Shown here piece by piece: positions 46,252 to 55,585 of a DNA stretch of 64,000 nt. This DNA is from Piscinibacter gummiphilus (GTDB lineage: Bacteria; Pseudomonadota; Gammaproteobacteria; Burkholderiales; Burkholderiaceae_C): NCBI RefSeq assembly GCF_002116905.1, contig NZ_CP015118.1, positions 3,596,001 to 3,660,000 of the forward strand, written 5' to 3'. The notes beneath the pieces were generated by a model that saw nothing but the letters and a program-made list of their open reading frames with translations, had not been told where the DNA came from and ran no database searches. Positions within the stretch are counted from its first letter, which is position 1. Each line of letters starts with the position of its first letter. Both the position numbers and the translations under genes were made by a program.

Positions 46252-47604
46252 TCACACCGCGTCGTCGCGCTCGAACACCGCGATGCTCTCGACGTGGGCC
46301 GTGTGCGGGAACATGTTCACCGCCCCCGCCGCGGCGGCCCGGTAGCCGCCCTGGTGCACGAGCAGGCCCGCGTCGCGCGCCAGCGTGGCCGGGTTGCAGC
46401 TCACGTAGACGATCCGGCGAGGCAGCACGAAGCCCGGTGCCAGCGACGGATCCTGGTGCAGGTCGGCCACGGCCTTGGCGAGGGCGAATGCGCCTTCGCG
46501 GGGCGGGTCCACCAGCCACTTGTCCGCGGCGCCGTACGTCACGAGGTCGGACGGCGCGATCTCGAACAGGTTGCGCGCCTCGAACGACGTCTTGGCCGCC
46601 AGCCCGTTGGCCGACGCGTTTTCGCGCGAGCGGGCCACCAGCGCCTCGCTGCCCTCGATGCCCAGCACCTCGCGCGCCTGCGTCGCGATGGGCAACGTGA
46701 AGTTGCCGAGGCCGCAGAACCAATCGATGACCCGCTCGCCGCGCTGCGCGTCGAGCAGCCGCAGCGCGCGACCCACCAGCACGCGGTTGATCTGATGGTT
46801 CACCTGCGTGAAGTCGGTGGGCTTGAACGGCATCGACAGCCCGAACTCGGGCAGTGTGTAGTTCAGCGGCGCCCCGCCCTCGTCGAGGCGGTGCACGGTG
46901 TCCGGCCCCTTGGGCTGCAGCCACCACTGGACGCCGCGCTCGGCGGCGAAGGCCCGCAGCTTCTCGACGTCGCCGGCACTGAGCGGCTCCAGGTGCCGCA
47001 GCACCAGCGCCGTGGTCTCGGCGCCCACCGCCACCTCGATCTGCGGGCAGCGGTCGCGCCCGTCCATCGACATCACGAGGTCGGCCAGCGGTTTGAGCAT
47101 GTCGCTCAGGTGCTTCGGCAGCACCTCGCAGCTGTCCATGTCGGCGACGAACGTGGACTTGCGCTCGTGGAAACCCACCAGCACCTTGCCCTTCTTCGCG
47201 ACGTGGCGCACCGACAGGCGCGCACGGAAACGGTAGCCCCACGCCGGGCCCTCGATGGGGCGCATCAGCCGCTCGGCCTTGACCTTGCCGAGGTGCCACA
47301 GCGCGTCTTCGAGCGCGCGCTGCTTGGTCGCCACCTGAGCGCCCACGTGGAAGTGCTGCAGCTTGCAGCCCCCGCAGGTGCCGAAGTGCTTGCACTGCGG
47401 CGTCACCCGCTGCGAGCTCTCGCTGCGCAGCGCCGCGATCGACGCCTGCTCCCAGTTGTTCTTGCGGCGGCCCACGGTGACCTGCACCTCCTCGCCGGGC
47501 AGGGCCCCGTCGATGAACACCACCTTGCCTTCTTCGTTGTGGGCCACGCCCTGGCCTTCGAGGTCGAGGGACTCGACCTTGAGCCATTCACTTGCTTGAG
47601 TCAT
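46252..47604 (-). CDS. rlmD: 23S rRNA (uracil-1939-C5) methyltransferase RlmD
   Basis: 450 residues: TRAM domain (VESLDLEGQGVAHNEEGKVV), the [4Fe-4S] cysteines in CKHFGTCGGCKLQHF with a later Cys at DSCEVL, SAM motif IDWFCGLGNFTLPIA, DPPREG, and the catalytic Cys in YVSCNPATLARD. It makes m5U1939. Close upstream lies rpoS. Confidence 0.96.
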   Translation of the reverse strand: MTQASEWLKVESLDLEGQGVAHNEEGKVVFIDGALPGEEVQVTVGRRKNNWEQASIAALRSESSQRVTPQCKHFGTCGGCKLQHFHVGAQVATKQRALEDALWHLGKVKAERLMRPIEGPAWGYRFRARLSVRHVAKKGKVLVGFHERKSTFVADMDSCEVLPKHLSDMLKPLADLVMSMDGRDRCPQIEVAVGAETTALVLRHLEPLSAGDVEKLRAFAAERGVQWWLQPKGPDTVHRLDEGGAPLNYTLPEFGLSMPFKPTDFTQVNHQINRVLVGRALRLLDAQRGERVIDWFCGLGNFTLPIATQAREVLGIEGSEALVARSRENASANGLAAKTSFEARNLFEIAPSDLVTYGAADKWLVDPPREGAFALAKAVADLHQDPSLAPGFVLPRRIVYVSCNPATLARDAGLLVHQGGYRAAAAGAVNMFPHTAHVESIAVFERDDAV

Positions 47605-47655
47605 CCCGCGATTATCCCGCGACGGCGGGAGGGTGTCCGAGCAGCCGACTCGGAA

Positions 47656-48660
47656 TCAGAAGAGCGAGTCGCGATCCACCCCGCTGCGCGCCATGCGCCG
47701 GCGCAGCTTCACGAGCGCCTCCTGCTGGATCTGGCGGATGCGCTCGCGGGTCAGGCCCAGCCGTTCGGCCAGCACCTCCAGCGTCTCGGGCTCGCGGTCG
47801 CGCAGCCCGTAGCGGCCCGACAGCACCTCGCGCTCGCGGTCGTTCAGTTCCTCGAGGCCGTGCTGCAGCAGCACGTCGACCTCGTGGCTCAGGGTGTGGC
47901 TCATGGGATCGAGCGCGGCCTCGTCGGCCACGCCATCGAGCATGGAATCGGTGCTCTCGCGGTCGACGGGCGCATCGAGCGACGTGGGCAGCTCGGAGAA
48001 GCGCAGCAGCTCGCTCACCTCCTCCACCGGCCGCCCCACCCGCGCGGCGATGTCCTCCACCCGCACGTGGTTCTCGGCCCCGTCGACGGGCTGCCGCGAC
48101 TCGAGGGCTCGGCGCGCCTTCAGCACCTGGTTGAGCTCGCGCACCACATGCACGGGCAGCCGCACGAGGCGGGCCTGGTGCATGATGGCCCGCTCGACGC
48201 TCTGGCGGATCCACCACGACGCGTACGTCGAGAAGCGGAAACCGCGCTCGGGCTCGAACTTGCCGATCGCGTGCATCAGCCCCAGGTTGCCCTCCTCGAT
48301 GAGGTCGGTGAGCGGCAGGCCGCGGCCCAGGTAGTTCTTCGCGATGCTGACGACGAGGCGCAGGTTGCGCTCGATCATCTCCTGCCGCGCGGCGAAGTCG
48401 CCATCGCGGGCGCGCACCGCCGCCGCGTACTCCTCCTCGGGCGTGAAGAGCGGCGCGCGGCGGATCTCCCGCAGGTAGGTCTGCAAGGTGTTGCCCACCT
48501 CGCCCTCGCCGGCCGGCAGGCCGGCGGCGGGCACCACGATGGCGGCGTCGTCGAGATCGGGCGTGTCCGCGGGCACCTCGGCGGACGAGGTCCCGGACAG
48601 CGGCAACCCGGCCGGCTCGGCCGCGTTGCCGTTCAAACCTTCGCCGTGCTTCTTTGCCAT
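47656..48660 (-). CDS. rpoS: RNA polymerase sigma factor RpoS
   Basis: 334 residues. Sigma-70 regions in order: 1.2 (NTLQTYLREIRRAPLFT), 2 (NLRLVVSIAKNYLGRGLPL, FSTYASWWIRQSVERAI), 3, and 4 with the helix-turn-helix ETLEVLAERLGLTRERIRQI. An acidic/Ala-rich N-terminal extension of 55 residues precedes region 1.2. It directs stationary-phase and stress transcription. Follows nlpD by 46 bp, as in gammaproteobacteria where its main promoter lies inside nlpD. Confidence 0.97.
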   Translation of the reverse strand: MAKKHGEGLNGNAAEPAGLPLSGTSSAEVPADTPDLDDAAIVVPAAGLPAGEGEVGNTLQTYLREIRRAPLFTPEEEYAAAVRARDGDFAARQEMIERNLRLVVSIAKNYLGRGLPLTDLIEEGNLGLMHAIGKFEPERGFRFSTYASWWIRQSVERAIMHQARLVRLPVHVVRELNQVLKARRALESRQPVDGAENHVRVEDIAARVGRPVEEVSELLRFSELPTSLDAPVDRESTDSMLDGVADEAALDPMSHTLSHEVDVLLQHGLEELNDREREVLSGRYGLRDREPETLEVLAERLGLTRERIRQIQQEALVKLRRRMARSGVDRDSLF

Positions 48661-48706
48661 GGTGTTGCCTGTGACAGGAAACGAGGCGAGCGCGGCGAGG
48701 TGCGCG

Positions 48707-49669
48707 TCAGCGCGACGGGAGCAGCTTCTCCGGGTCGACCGGCTTGCCTTGTTTGCGGATCTCGAAGTGCAGTTTCACGCGGTCCGAATCGGTGGCGCCC
48801 ATCTCGGCGATCTTCTGGCCGCGCTTGACAGTCTGCTCCTCCTTCACGAGCAGAGCCTGATTGTGCGCGTATGCGGTCAGGTAGGTGTTGTTGTGCTTGA
48901 GGATGACGAGGTTGCCGTACCCGCGCAAACCCGAACCCGCGTAGACGACACGCCCGTCGGCGGCCGCGAGCACCGGATCACCGGCCTTGCCGGCGATGCC
49001 GAGGCCCTTGCTGCGGACTTCATCGAAGCGCGACACCACCTGGCCCGACGCGGGCCACAACCAATTGACGTCGTCGTCGCCGCCGTTCGAGGCGGCCGGT
49101 GCCGGTGCCGGGGTCGGCGCAGTGGCCACCGGCGGCGTGGCCGGAGCGGACGCCGCGCTGGCCGCCTTCGCGGGTTCCTTCGGCGCGTCGAGCGGACGGG
49201 CCTCGACCTTGCCGGACGTGACCGGCCGCGTCGCGGTGGCCGACGGATCGACGCCCGGCGCCACCACCCGCAGCACCTGGCCCACTTCGAGCACGTTCGG
49301 ATTCTCGAGGTTGTTCCACTTGACCAGGTCCTTCCAGTTCTGCCCCGTCTCGAGGCCCACGCGGATCAGCGTGTCACCAGGGCGGACCGTGAAGTAGCCG
49401 GGTTTGCCCGCATTCTCGGCGCCCGGCGGCAGCTTGACCGGCTCGGCGGGTGCGGAGGCGGCGGCCGACGGGGCCGAGGCGGCGTTCGTCTTGCCGACCG
49501 TGCGCTCTTCCACCGGCGCGCGGCTCGTGCGCGGCGCCGCGCAGGCGGCCATCAGCGCCACCAAGGCCATGGCGCCGGCGATGCGGCACCACGATGCCGT
49601 GCGTCCCGACGAAACGTTGCGGGCGTTCTGCGCCCTGTCGAATGAGGAAACCATCGATACCAATGCCAT
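48707..49669 (-). CDS. nlpD: NlpD-like lipoprotein, LysM and M23 domains
   Basis: 320 residues from the ATG at 49669, which overlaps the pcm stop (TGATG); AGGA lies 8 bases upstream. The leader ends in the lipobox LMAAC. A LysM domain (YFTVRPGDTLIRVGLETGQNW) is followed by a long Ala/Pro linker and a LytM/M23 domain (GLGIAGKAGDPVLAAADGRVVYAGSG by parts, then KLHFEIRKQGKPVDP). The zinc ligands of active M23 enzymes are incomplete (NTYLTAYAHN), so it is probably an activator of amidases such as AmiC, as NlpD is. Confidence 0.95.
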   Translation of the reverse strand: MALVSMVSSFDRAQNARNVSSGRTASWCRIAGAMALVALMAACAAPRTSRAPVEERTVGKTNAASAPSAAASAPAEPVKLPPGAENAGKPGYFTVRPGDTLIRVGLETGQNWKDLVKWNNLENPNVLEVGQVLRVVAPGVDPSATATRPVTSGKVEARPLDAPKEPAKAASAASAPATPPVATAPTPAPAPAASNGGDDDVNWLWPASGQVVSRFDEVRSKGLGIAGKAGDPVLAAADGRVVYAGSGLRGYGNLVILKHNNTYLTAYAHNQALLVKEEQTVKRGQKIAEMGATDSDRVKLHFEIRKQGKPVDPEKLLPSR

Positions 49670-50550
49670 CAATCCAATCCTGATTTTAATGGGACGAAAT
49701 GCACCGCCTCGTGAACCGAGCGCGTGAATCCTTCGTCCGTCCTGTCCACCACCACGAGCACCTGGCGGGCCCCCGATGCGTCGTGCACCGGTGCCACGAG
49801 GCGCCCGCCCACGGCGAGCTGCGCGAGCCATGCGTCCGGGAGCGCCTCGCCGCCGGCCGCAGAGATGATGCTGTCGTAGGGGGCGTTGGGAGGATGCCCC
49901 CGCATCCCGTCACCATACACCAGCCGGATGTTCATCTGCCGCAAGGGCGCGAGGTTCTCGCGGGCCTTGTCGTGCAGCGGGCGCAGCCGCTCGATGCTCA
50001 TCACCTGCCGCGACAGCCGTGCGAGCACCGCGGCCTGGTAGCCGCAGCCCGTGCCGATCTCGAGCGCCTGGCCGAGCGAGCGCTTCGTCCGCGCGTTCGC
50101 GCCGGCCATCAGCAACTCGATCATGCGAGCCACCACCGACGGCTTCGAGATCGTCTGGCCGAGGCCGATCGGCAGGCTCGTGTCCTCGTAGGCCTGGTTC
50201 ACGAGCGCGGTGTCGACGAACACGTGGCGCGGCACCTGCGACATCGCGTCCTTGACGAGCTCGTCGCGCAGGCCGGCCGCCACGAGGCGGTCGACCATGC
50301 GCTTGCGGATGCCCGCGGAGTCCAGCCCGAGGCCGGACGGCGCGACACGGCGCGCCGAATCGAGCGCGGCCTGCTGCAGCGGCTGCTGGGGCCGCAGCAC
50401 GGGCCGCGGCTCCACGCGCGGGATGGCCCCGGCCACCGGCGTGGCCACCGGCTTCGGCGACGCGACGGGCACCGACGTGGGACGCCGCACGGGCCGGTCG
50501 AGGCCCTCGAGCTGCAGTGGGAACTTGGGGCGTTGCGGGGGCTGGCTCAT
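49669..50550 (-). CDS. pcm: Protein-L-isoaspartate O-methyltransferase
   Basis: 293 residues from the ATG at 50550, overlapping the surE stop by ATGA. The methyltransferase core (about 80-293) has VPRHVFVDTALVNQAYEDTSLPIG by parts, GQTISKPSVVARMIELL and the SAM loop ALEIGTGCGYQAAVLA. A Pro/Val/Ala-rich extension of about 75 residues precedes the core, longer than the usual 208-residue enzyme. It repairs isoaspartate in aged proteins. Confidence 0.95.
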   Translation of the reverse strand: MSQPPQRPKFPLQLEGLDRPVRRPTSVPVASPKPVATPVAGAIPRVEPRPVLRPQQPLQQAALDSARRVAPSGLGLDSAGIRKRMVDRLVAAGLRDELVKDAMSQVPRHVFVDTALVNQAYEDTSLPIGLGQTISKPSVVARMIELLMAGANARTKRSLGQALEIGTGCGYQAAVLARLSRQVMSIERLRPLHDKARENLAPLRQMNIRLVYGDGMRGHPPNAPYDSIISAAGGEALPDAWLAQLAVGGRLVAPVHDASGARQVLVVVDRTDEGFTRSVHEAVHFVPLKSGLD

Positions 50551-51305
50551 CGGCCGGCCCCGCGGCTCGCCCACTGGCGCCAGGCCGGTACGGCCTCGTG
50601 GTCGGTGAGGTCCACCTGCAGCGGCGTGATCGACACGCGGCCGTTCGCGGTCGCGTGGAAGTCGGTGCCCTCCCCCGCCAGGCGCGCATCTCCCGGCGGG
50701 CCGATCCAGTAGATCGGGTCGCCCTGAGGGTTCGTCTGCCGGATGACGGGCTCGCTCGCATGGCGGCGGCCGAGGCGCGTGACCTCGCGCGGCAGCTGGT
50801 CGGCGTCGGCCCGGTTCGGGATGTTCACGTTGAGCAGCCACGGGCCCGGCGCGGGCGGCGAGGCCAGCACCTGCTCGATGATCGACCGCGCGGTGCGCGC
50901 GGCGGCGTCGAGGTGGGCCCACCCCTTGGTCACCTGGGAGAACGCGATGGCCGGCACACCGAAGAGGTAGCCTTCCATGGCCGCGGCCACGGTGCCGGAG
51001 TACAGCGTGTCGTCGCCCATGTTGGCGCCCTGGTTGATGCCCGACACCACCAGGTCGGGCCGCTGGGGCAGCCAGCCGGTCAGGGCCACGTGCACGCAGT
51101 CGGAGGGCGTGCCGTTGATGTAGCGGAAGCCGTTCGGGGCGGTGTAGGCCGACAGCGGCCGGTGCAGGGTCAGCGAGTTCGAGGTGCCGCTCGCGTTCTG
51201 CTCCGGGGCCACCACATCGAGTTCGCCGAGCCCTTCGCAGGCCTGGACCAGGGCGGCGAGCCCGGGGGCGAGGTAACCATCGTCGTTGGCGATCAGGATG
51301 CGCAT
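50547..51305 (-). CDS. surE: 5'/3'-nucleotidase SurE
   Basis: 252 residues from MRILIANDDGYLAPGLAAL at 51305. The metal-binding motif NDDG at 8-11, the Ser of NASGTSNSLT and VSGINQGANMGDDTLYSGTV are typical. It hydrolyses nucleoside monophosphates and short polyphosphates and is part of the stationary-phase cluster surE-pcm-nlpD-rpoS. First gene of that operon. Confidence 0.97.
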   Translation of the reverse strand: MRILIANDDGYLAPGLAALVQACEGLGELDVVAPEQNASGTSNSLTLHRPLSAYTAPNGFRYINGTPSDCVHVALTGWLPQRPDLVVSGINQGANMGDDTLYSGTVAAAMEGYLFGVPAIAFSQVTKGWAHLDAAARTARSIIEQVLASPPAPGPWLLNVNIPNRADADQLPREVTRLGRRHASEPVIRQTNPQGDPIYWIGPPGDARLAGEGTDFHATANGRVSITPLQVDLTDHEAVPAWRQWASRGAGR

Positions 51306-51401
51306 CCGGCGATTGTAAGGACTCGTCACCTGCGGGACGCCGGCGCGCGATGGCCGTGCTTATGATCGCCGACGCCTTCGAAACACCTCATGGAGACACA
51401 C

Positions 51402-52379
51402 ATGCAAGTCTGGTTGTGCGAAAACCCGATCGGCCCGGAAGCCCTGGTCTGGACCACCCTGCCCACGCCCGAGCCCAAGGAGGGCGAAGTGCGCGTCGCC
51501 ATCAAGGCGGCGAGCCTGAACTTCCCCGACCTGCTCATCGTTCAGAACAAGTACCAGATGAAGCCGCCCCTGCCCTTCGTGCCCGGCTCGGAGTACTCGG
51601 GCATCGTCGAGGCCGTCGGCGAGGGCGTCACCGGCTTCAAGGTCGGCGACCGCGTCGTCACGTTCGGCGGCGGCGGCGGCTTCGGCACGCACGTGATCAC
51701 GAAGGCCGCGCAGCTGATGCCGCTGCCCGAAGGTTTCGCGTTCGACGACGCTGCGGCCTTCCTGTGCACGTACGGCACCACCCACCACGCGCTGATCGAC
51801 CGCGGCCAGCTCAAGGCCGGTGAAACCGTGCTCGTGCTCGGCGCCGCCGGCGGCGTGGGCACGGCCGCCATCCAGATCGCCAAGGCCGCGGGCGCCAAGG
51901 TGATCGCCGCCGCGTCCAGCGACGAGAAGTGTGCGCTCTGCAAGGAGCTGGGCGCCGACGCCACCATCAACTACACCACCGGCAACCTGCGCGACGAGAT
52001 CAAGGCCCTCACCGGCGGCAAGGGCCCCGACGTGGTCTACGACCCCGTGGGAGGCGACCTCGCCGAGCCGGTCTTCCGTTCGATCGGCTGGCGCGGCCGC
52101 TACCTCGTGATCGGCTTCGCGCAAGGCGGCATTCCCGCGCTGCCGCTGAACCTCGCGCTGCTCAAGGGCGCGTCCATCGTCGGCGTGTTCTGGGGCGAAT
52201 TCGCGCGCCGCGAACCGAAGAACAGCGCCGCGGGCCTGGCCGAGCTGGCCGCGTGGTACGCCCAGGGCAAGATCAAGCCCGTGATCGACCAGCGTCTGCC
52301 CATGAGCGCCCTGAAGGACGCGTTCGCCCGCATGAGCACCCGCAAGGTCCACGGCAAACTGGTGCTGACCAACGACTGA
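51402..52379 (+). CDS. NADPH:quinone oxidoreductase family protein
   Basis: 325 residues from the ATG at 51402, 6 bases after GGAG; the ATG at 51390 overlaps that site and is less likely. A medium-chain reductase without structural zinc: GroES-like N-terminal half (AASLNFPDLLIVQNKYQ, VPGSEYSGIVEAVGEGV) and NADP-binding loop VLVLGAAGGVGTAAIQIAKA. It reduces quinones or enones with NADPH. Single gene with its own terminator. Confidence 0.9.
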   Translation: MQVWLCENPIGPEALVWTTLPTPEPKEGEVRVAIKAASLNFPDLLIVQNKYQMKPPLPFVPGSEYSGIVEAVGEGVTGFKVGDRVVTFGGGGGFGTHVITKAAQLMPLPEGFAFDDAAAFLCTYGTTHHALIDRGQLKAGETVLVLGAAGGVGTAAIQIAKAAGAKVIAAASSDEKCALCKELGADATINYTTGNLRDEIKALTGGKGPDVVYDPVGGDLAEPVFRSIGWRGRYLVIGFAQGGIPALPLNLALLKGASIVGVFWGEFARREPKNSAAGLAELAAWYAQGKIKPVIDQRLPMSALKDAFARMSTRKVHGKLVLTND

Positions 52380-52425
52380 ACGGTCGTCCACTAGCAGAAA
52401 ACGAGGCCTCCGAACGCCAACCCGG

Positions 52426-52459
52426 CGCCCCCCTGTCAACTTTGACAGGGGGGCGTTTC
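52426..52459 (+). terminator. Terminator after quinone oxidoreductase
   Basis: Stem CGCCCCCCTGTCAA / TTGACAGGGGGGCG (14 bp), followed by TTTCCCTG and TTTT 13 bp later; 46 bp after the stop. The right arm contains TTGACA, which could double as a -35 element for the next gene, although no -10 is well placed. Confidence 0.8.
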
Positions 52460-52521
52460 CCTGTCGTTTTAGGGGCCCCGCATGCGATACGATGCAAGCC
52501 CTTACGGAACAGCATCCTGGC

Positions 52522-53274
52522 ATGGCCATCAAGGTTCTGATCGTTGAAGACAACCCCGTCGCGCGCAGCTTCCTGTGCCGCGTCGTGCGCGAGAGTTTCA
52601 GCGACGCCATCATCATCACCGAAGCCGGCGACCTCGAAACCGCGCGTCGCCAGGTCGGTGCGATCGATCCCGACCATGTCGAGCCCACGGCGGACACGTT
52701 CAAGCTGATCCTGGTCGACCTGGAACTGCCGGACGGCAACGGCATGGAGCTGCTCACCGAACTGGTGCGCTACCCGGCCACGAAGATCGTCACCACGCTG
52801 TACTCCGACGACGACCACCTCTTCCCGGCCCTGCAGTGCGGCGCCGACGGCTACCTGCTGAAGGAAGTCCGCTTCGAGGTGCTGGTCGAGGAACTGCAGA
52901 AAATCGTGCGCGGCCAGCCGCCGCTGTCACCCGCCATCGCACGCCGGCTGCTCAGCCACTTCCGCCAGGGTCCCGGCGGCATGGGCGCGCTCGCCGGCCT
53001 CGGCGAACCCGCGCTGGTGAGCGGCGCCGGCTTCCAGAGCAGCCGCCCGCTGCCGCTCGGCCGCGGTGCACCGCTCGACCACGAACGCCTCACCCCCCGC
53101 GAGAGCGAGGTGCTCACGTACCTGAGCAAGGGCTTCACGATCAAGGAGATCGCGAACCTGATGGGCATCAAGTGGTTCACGGTCAACGACCACATCAAGT
53201 CGATCTACAAGAAGCTGAACGTCTCGAGCCGCGCCGAAGCCGCGGTGCTGGCCAGCAAGCACGGGCTGGTCTGA
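52522..53274 (+). CDS. NarL/FixJ family response regulator
   Basis: 250 residues from the ATG at 52522. Receiver with VLIVEDNPVARSF and the phospho-acceptor in ILVDLELPDGNG, an unusual spacer of 40 Gly/Pro-rich residues, then a LuxR-type helix-turn-helix (LTPRESEVLTYLSKGFTIKEIANLM with the family residues E-V-L, I-K-E-I-A, and KKLNVSSRAEAA). Paired with the membrane histidine kinase 20 bp downstream. Confidence 0.9.
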   Translation: MAIKVLIVEDNPVARSFLCRVVRESFSDAIIITEAGDLETARRQVGAIDPDHVEPTADTFKLILVDLELPDGNGMELLTELVRYPATKIVTTLYSDDDHLFPALQCGADGYLLKEVRFEVLVEELQKIVRGQPPLSPAIARRLLSHFRQGPGGMGALAGLGEPALVSGAGFQSSRPLPLGRGAPLDHERLTPRESEVLTYLSKGFTIKEIANLMGIKWFTVNDHIKSIYKKLNVSSRAEAAVLASKHGLV

Positions 53275-53293
53275 ACGACCGCCCGGCCGGACG

Positions 53294-55585
53294 GTGGACT
53301 CCTCTCCGCGCCCGCACGGCGCCCCGGCGGACACGCACTCCACCCGGCGCCGCCGCAACTCCTCCCCCGATTCGCTGCTCGACTCGCGCCTGATCGAGCA
53401 GACGCTCGGGCGCGTCGAGCACCTCGCCCGCTGGATGGGCTGGCGCCTGCGCCTGCTCGTGGTCGCCGCGCTGCTGGGCTGCCTCGGCGTGCTGCTGTTC
53501 TCGAGGTGGATGGCCAACACGCCCGAACTGGCCGCCGAATGGCGCACGAACGCCGTGGGCCAGCTGATCCTCGCATCCACCACCGACCCGGCGCTGCGCC
53601 CGCACGTCGGCCGCGTGCTCGTGAGTCTCGGCCGCCCCGGGCGCCCGCCCCTGACCGCCGACTCGCTCGCCATCGCGCCGTCGGCGCGCTGGATCATCGA
53701 CGACATCGACCGGGCCCGCCAGCAGCACGTGCACGGCCAGATCGACATCCTGCTGAACCAGCCCTCGGTGCGGCTGACCTTCGCGGGCGGCACCGTGGTC
53801 GACGTCGAGCCCCATCCGCGGGGCCTCGCGAGCCTCGGCGCGCTGTACTGGCTGCTGATGGCGCTCGCGCTGGTCGTCTACATGGTCGGCATGGTCGTGG
53901 TGCTCGCGAGCCCCTCGATGCGCACGCTGCTCTACGCCGCGATGTGTTCGAGCCAGGCCGGCAACCTCGTCTTCATCGCCGCCGAATCCACCATCGTGCT
54001 GGGCCTGCCCGGCCACCTTTCCCAGCTCGAACTGCCGCTGCGCGTGGCGTTCGACCTGGTGACGTGCGCGGCCATCGTCCACGCGGCGGCGCTGCACCCG
54101 CGCAAGGTGCCCGGTTTCCGCCCGATCGCCGTCTGCGCCTGGGCGGCCATGGGCCTGCTCGGCGTGGCCGCCATCTCCGGTCACCTGCCCGAGGGCTGGT
54201 GGTGGCTGCAGGGTGCGGTCGCGGTGATGGGCATCGTCACGGTCGCGCTGCTCGTGTGGTCGTACCGGTTGCTGCGCCATCCGTTCGCCATCGTGATGCG
54301 CCGGTTCGGCCTGATGGCGGTCAGCACCTGGATCCTGCTCACCTGCGCGGTGGCACTCGCATCGGCCGACCGCGTGCCGTCCGTGCAGCTGCAGGTGGCC
54401 GAGATCGGGCCCGTGATCTGGTACGTGTTCCTCGCGTCGCTGCTGCTCCTGATGCCGTTCCTGTCGAAGTCGCAGCAGGTGATGCGCGAGTTCTCGCTGC
54501 TGGCGGCCATCAGCACGGTGGCCACGTCACTCGACCTGCTCTTCGTCGCGGTGTTCTCGTTCGGCCAGTTCGCTTCCGTGACCCTGGCGCTCTTCCTGTC
54601 GCTGGGCCTGTACGCGGGCACGCGGCAGTGGATCCTGAACCGCGTGCTCAGCCGCAACATGCTCACCACGGAGCGCATGTTCGAGAAGCTCTACCGCATC
54701 GCCCGCGAGGTGGAGGCCCACCCGGACCGCACGTCGACGCTGCTCGTGCAACTGCTGCAGGAGCTCTTCGAGCCGCTGGAGGCCGTGGTGGTCGAGAAGC
54801 GCAGCCCCACGGTGCGTGTGGTCAGCGACGGCTCCACGCTGATGCTGCCGGTGCCCGCGCTGACCGACAAGCAGGCGAGCGCCCCCACGTCCATCGTGCT
54901 GCGCTTCGCCAACCGCGGCCAGCGGCTCTTCACGTCCGACGACGCCCGCCTCACCGACCGCATCGTCGAGCAGCTGTGCCGCGCCGTGGCCTTCGACCGC
55001 GCCGTCGAGCAGGGCCGCAGCGAGGAGCGCCTGCGCATCGCCCAGGACCTGCACGACGACATCGGCGCGCGCCTGCTGACGCTCATGTACAAGGCCCAGT
55101 CGCCCGAGATGGAAGACTACGTGCGGCACACGCTCCAGGACCTGAAGACCCTGACGCGTGGCCTCGCCGCACCGAACCACCCGCTGTCGCATGCCGAAGG
55201 CGAGTGGAAGGCCGACCTGACCCAGCGCCTGACCGCCGCGCAGATCCAGCTGGGCTGGAACCTCACCTTCGACCGCGACGTCTCGCTCACGGTCGTGCAG
55301 TGGTCGGGCCTCACCCGCGTGCTGCGCGAACTCGTGAGCAACGCCATCGCCCACGCGGGTGCCACCGTGCTCGACATCGAGTTCCACCTGGCCGACGACC
55401 GGCTCGATCTCTCCGTCACCGACAACGGCCACGGCCGCAACCCGCGCGCCTGGGCGCACGGCCTCGGCCTCGGCGGGGTCCGCAAGCGGGTCAAGCAGCT
55501 GGGGGGCGAGGTGGAGTGGCGTGAGGTGATGCCGCGGGGCATCTGCTGCCAGGTGGTCATTCCACGGTTGTCGGAGCGGCCCTGA
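53294..55585 (+). CDS. Membrane sensor histidine kinase, HisKA_3 type
   Basis: 763 residues from a GTG at 53294. One membrane helix near residue 55, a periplasmic segment of about 110 residues, then a cluster of about seven membrane helices (180-460), a 7TMR-like arrangement. The cytoplasmic end has the phospho-acceptor His in RIAQDLHDDIGARLLTL (NarX/DegS type) and the ATPase with ELVSNAIAHA and GLGLGGVRKRV. The signal is unknown. Its last 29 bp overlap the 3' end of the convergent helicase gene. Confidence 0.9.
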   Translation: MDSSPRPHGAPADTHSTRRRRNSSPDSLLDSRLIEQTLGRVEHLARWMGWRLRLLVVAALLGCLGVLLFSRWMANTPELAAEWRTNAVGQLILASTTDPALRPHVGRVLVSLGRPGRPPLTADSLAIAPSARWIIDDIDRARQQHVHGQIDILLNQPSVRLTFAGGTVVDVEPHPRGLASLGALYWLLMALALVVYMVGMVVVLASPSMRTLLYAAMCSSQAGNLVFIAAESTIVLGLPGHLSQLELPLRVAFDLVTCAAIVHAAALHPRKVPGFRPIAVCAWAAMGLLGVAAISGHLPEGWWWLQGAVAVMGIVTVALLVWSYRLLRHPFAIVMRRFGLMAVSTWILLTCAVALASADRVPSVQLQVAEIGPVIWYVFLASLLLLMPFLSKSQQVMREFSLLAAISTVATSLDLLFVAVFSFGQFASVTLALFLSLGLYAGTRQWILNRVLSRNMLTTERMFEKLYRIAREVEAHPDRTSTLLVQLLQELFEPLEAVVVEKRSPTVRVVSDGSTLMLPVPALTDKQASAPTSIVLRFANRGQRLFTSDDARLTDRIVEQLCRAVAFDRAVEQGRSEERLRIAQDLHDDIGARLLTLMYKAQSPEMEDYVRHTLQDLKTLTRGLAAPNHPLSHAEGEWKADLTQRLTAAQIQLGWNLTFDRDVSLTVVQWSGLTRVLRELVSNAIAHAGATVLDIEFHLADDRLDLSVTDNGHGRNPRAWAHGLGLGGVRKRVKQLGGEVEWREVMPRGICCQVVIPRLSERP

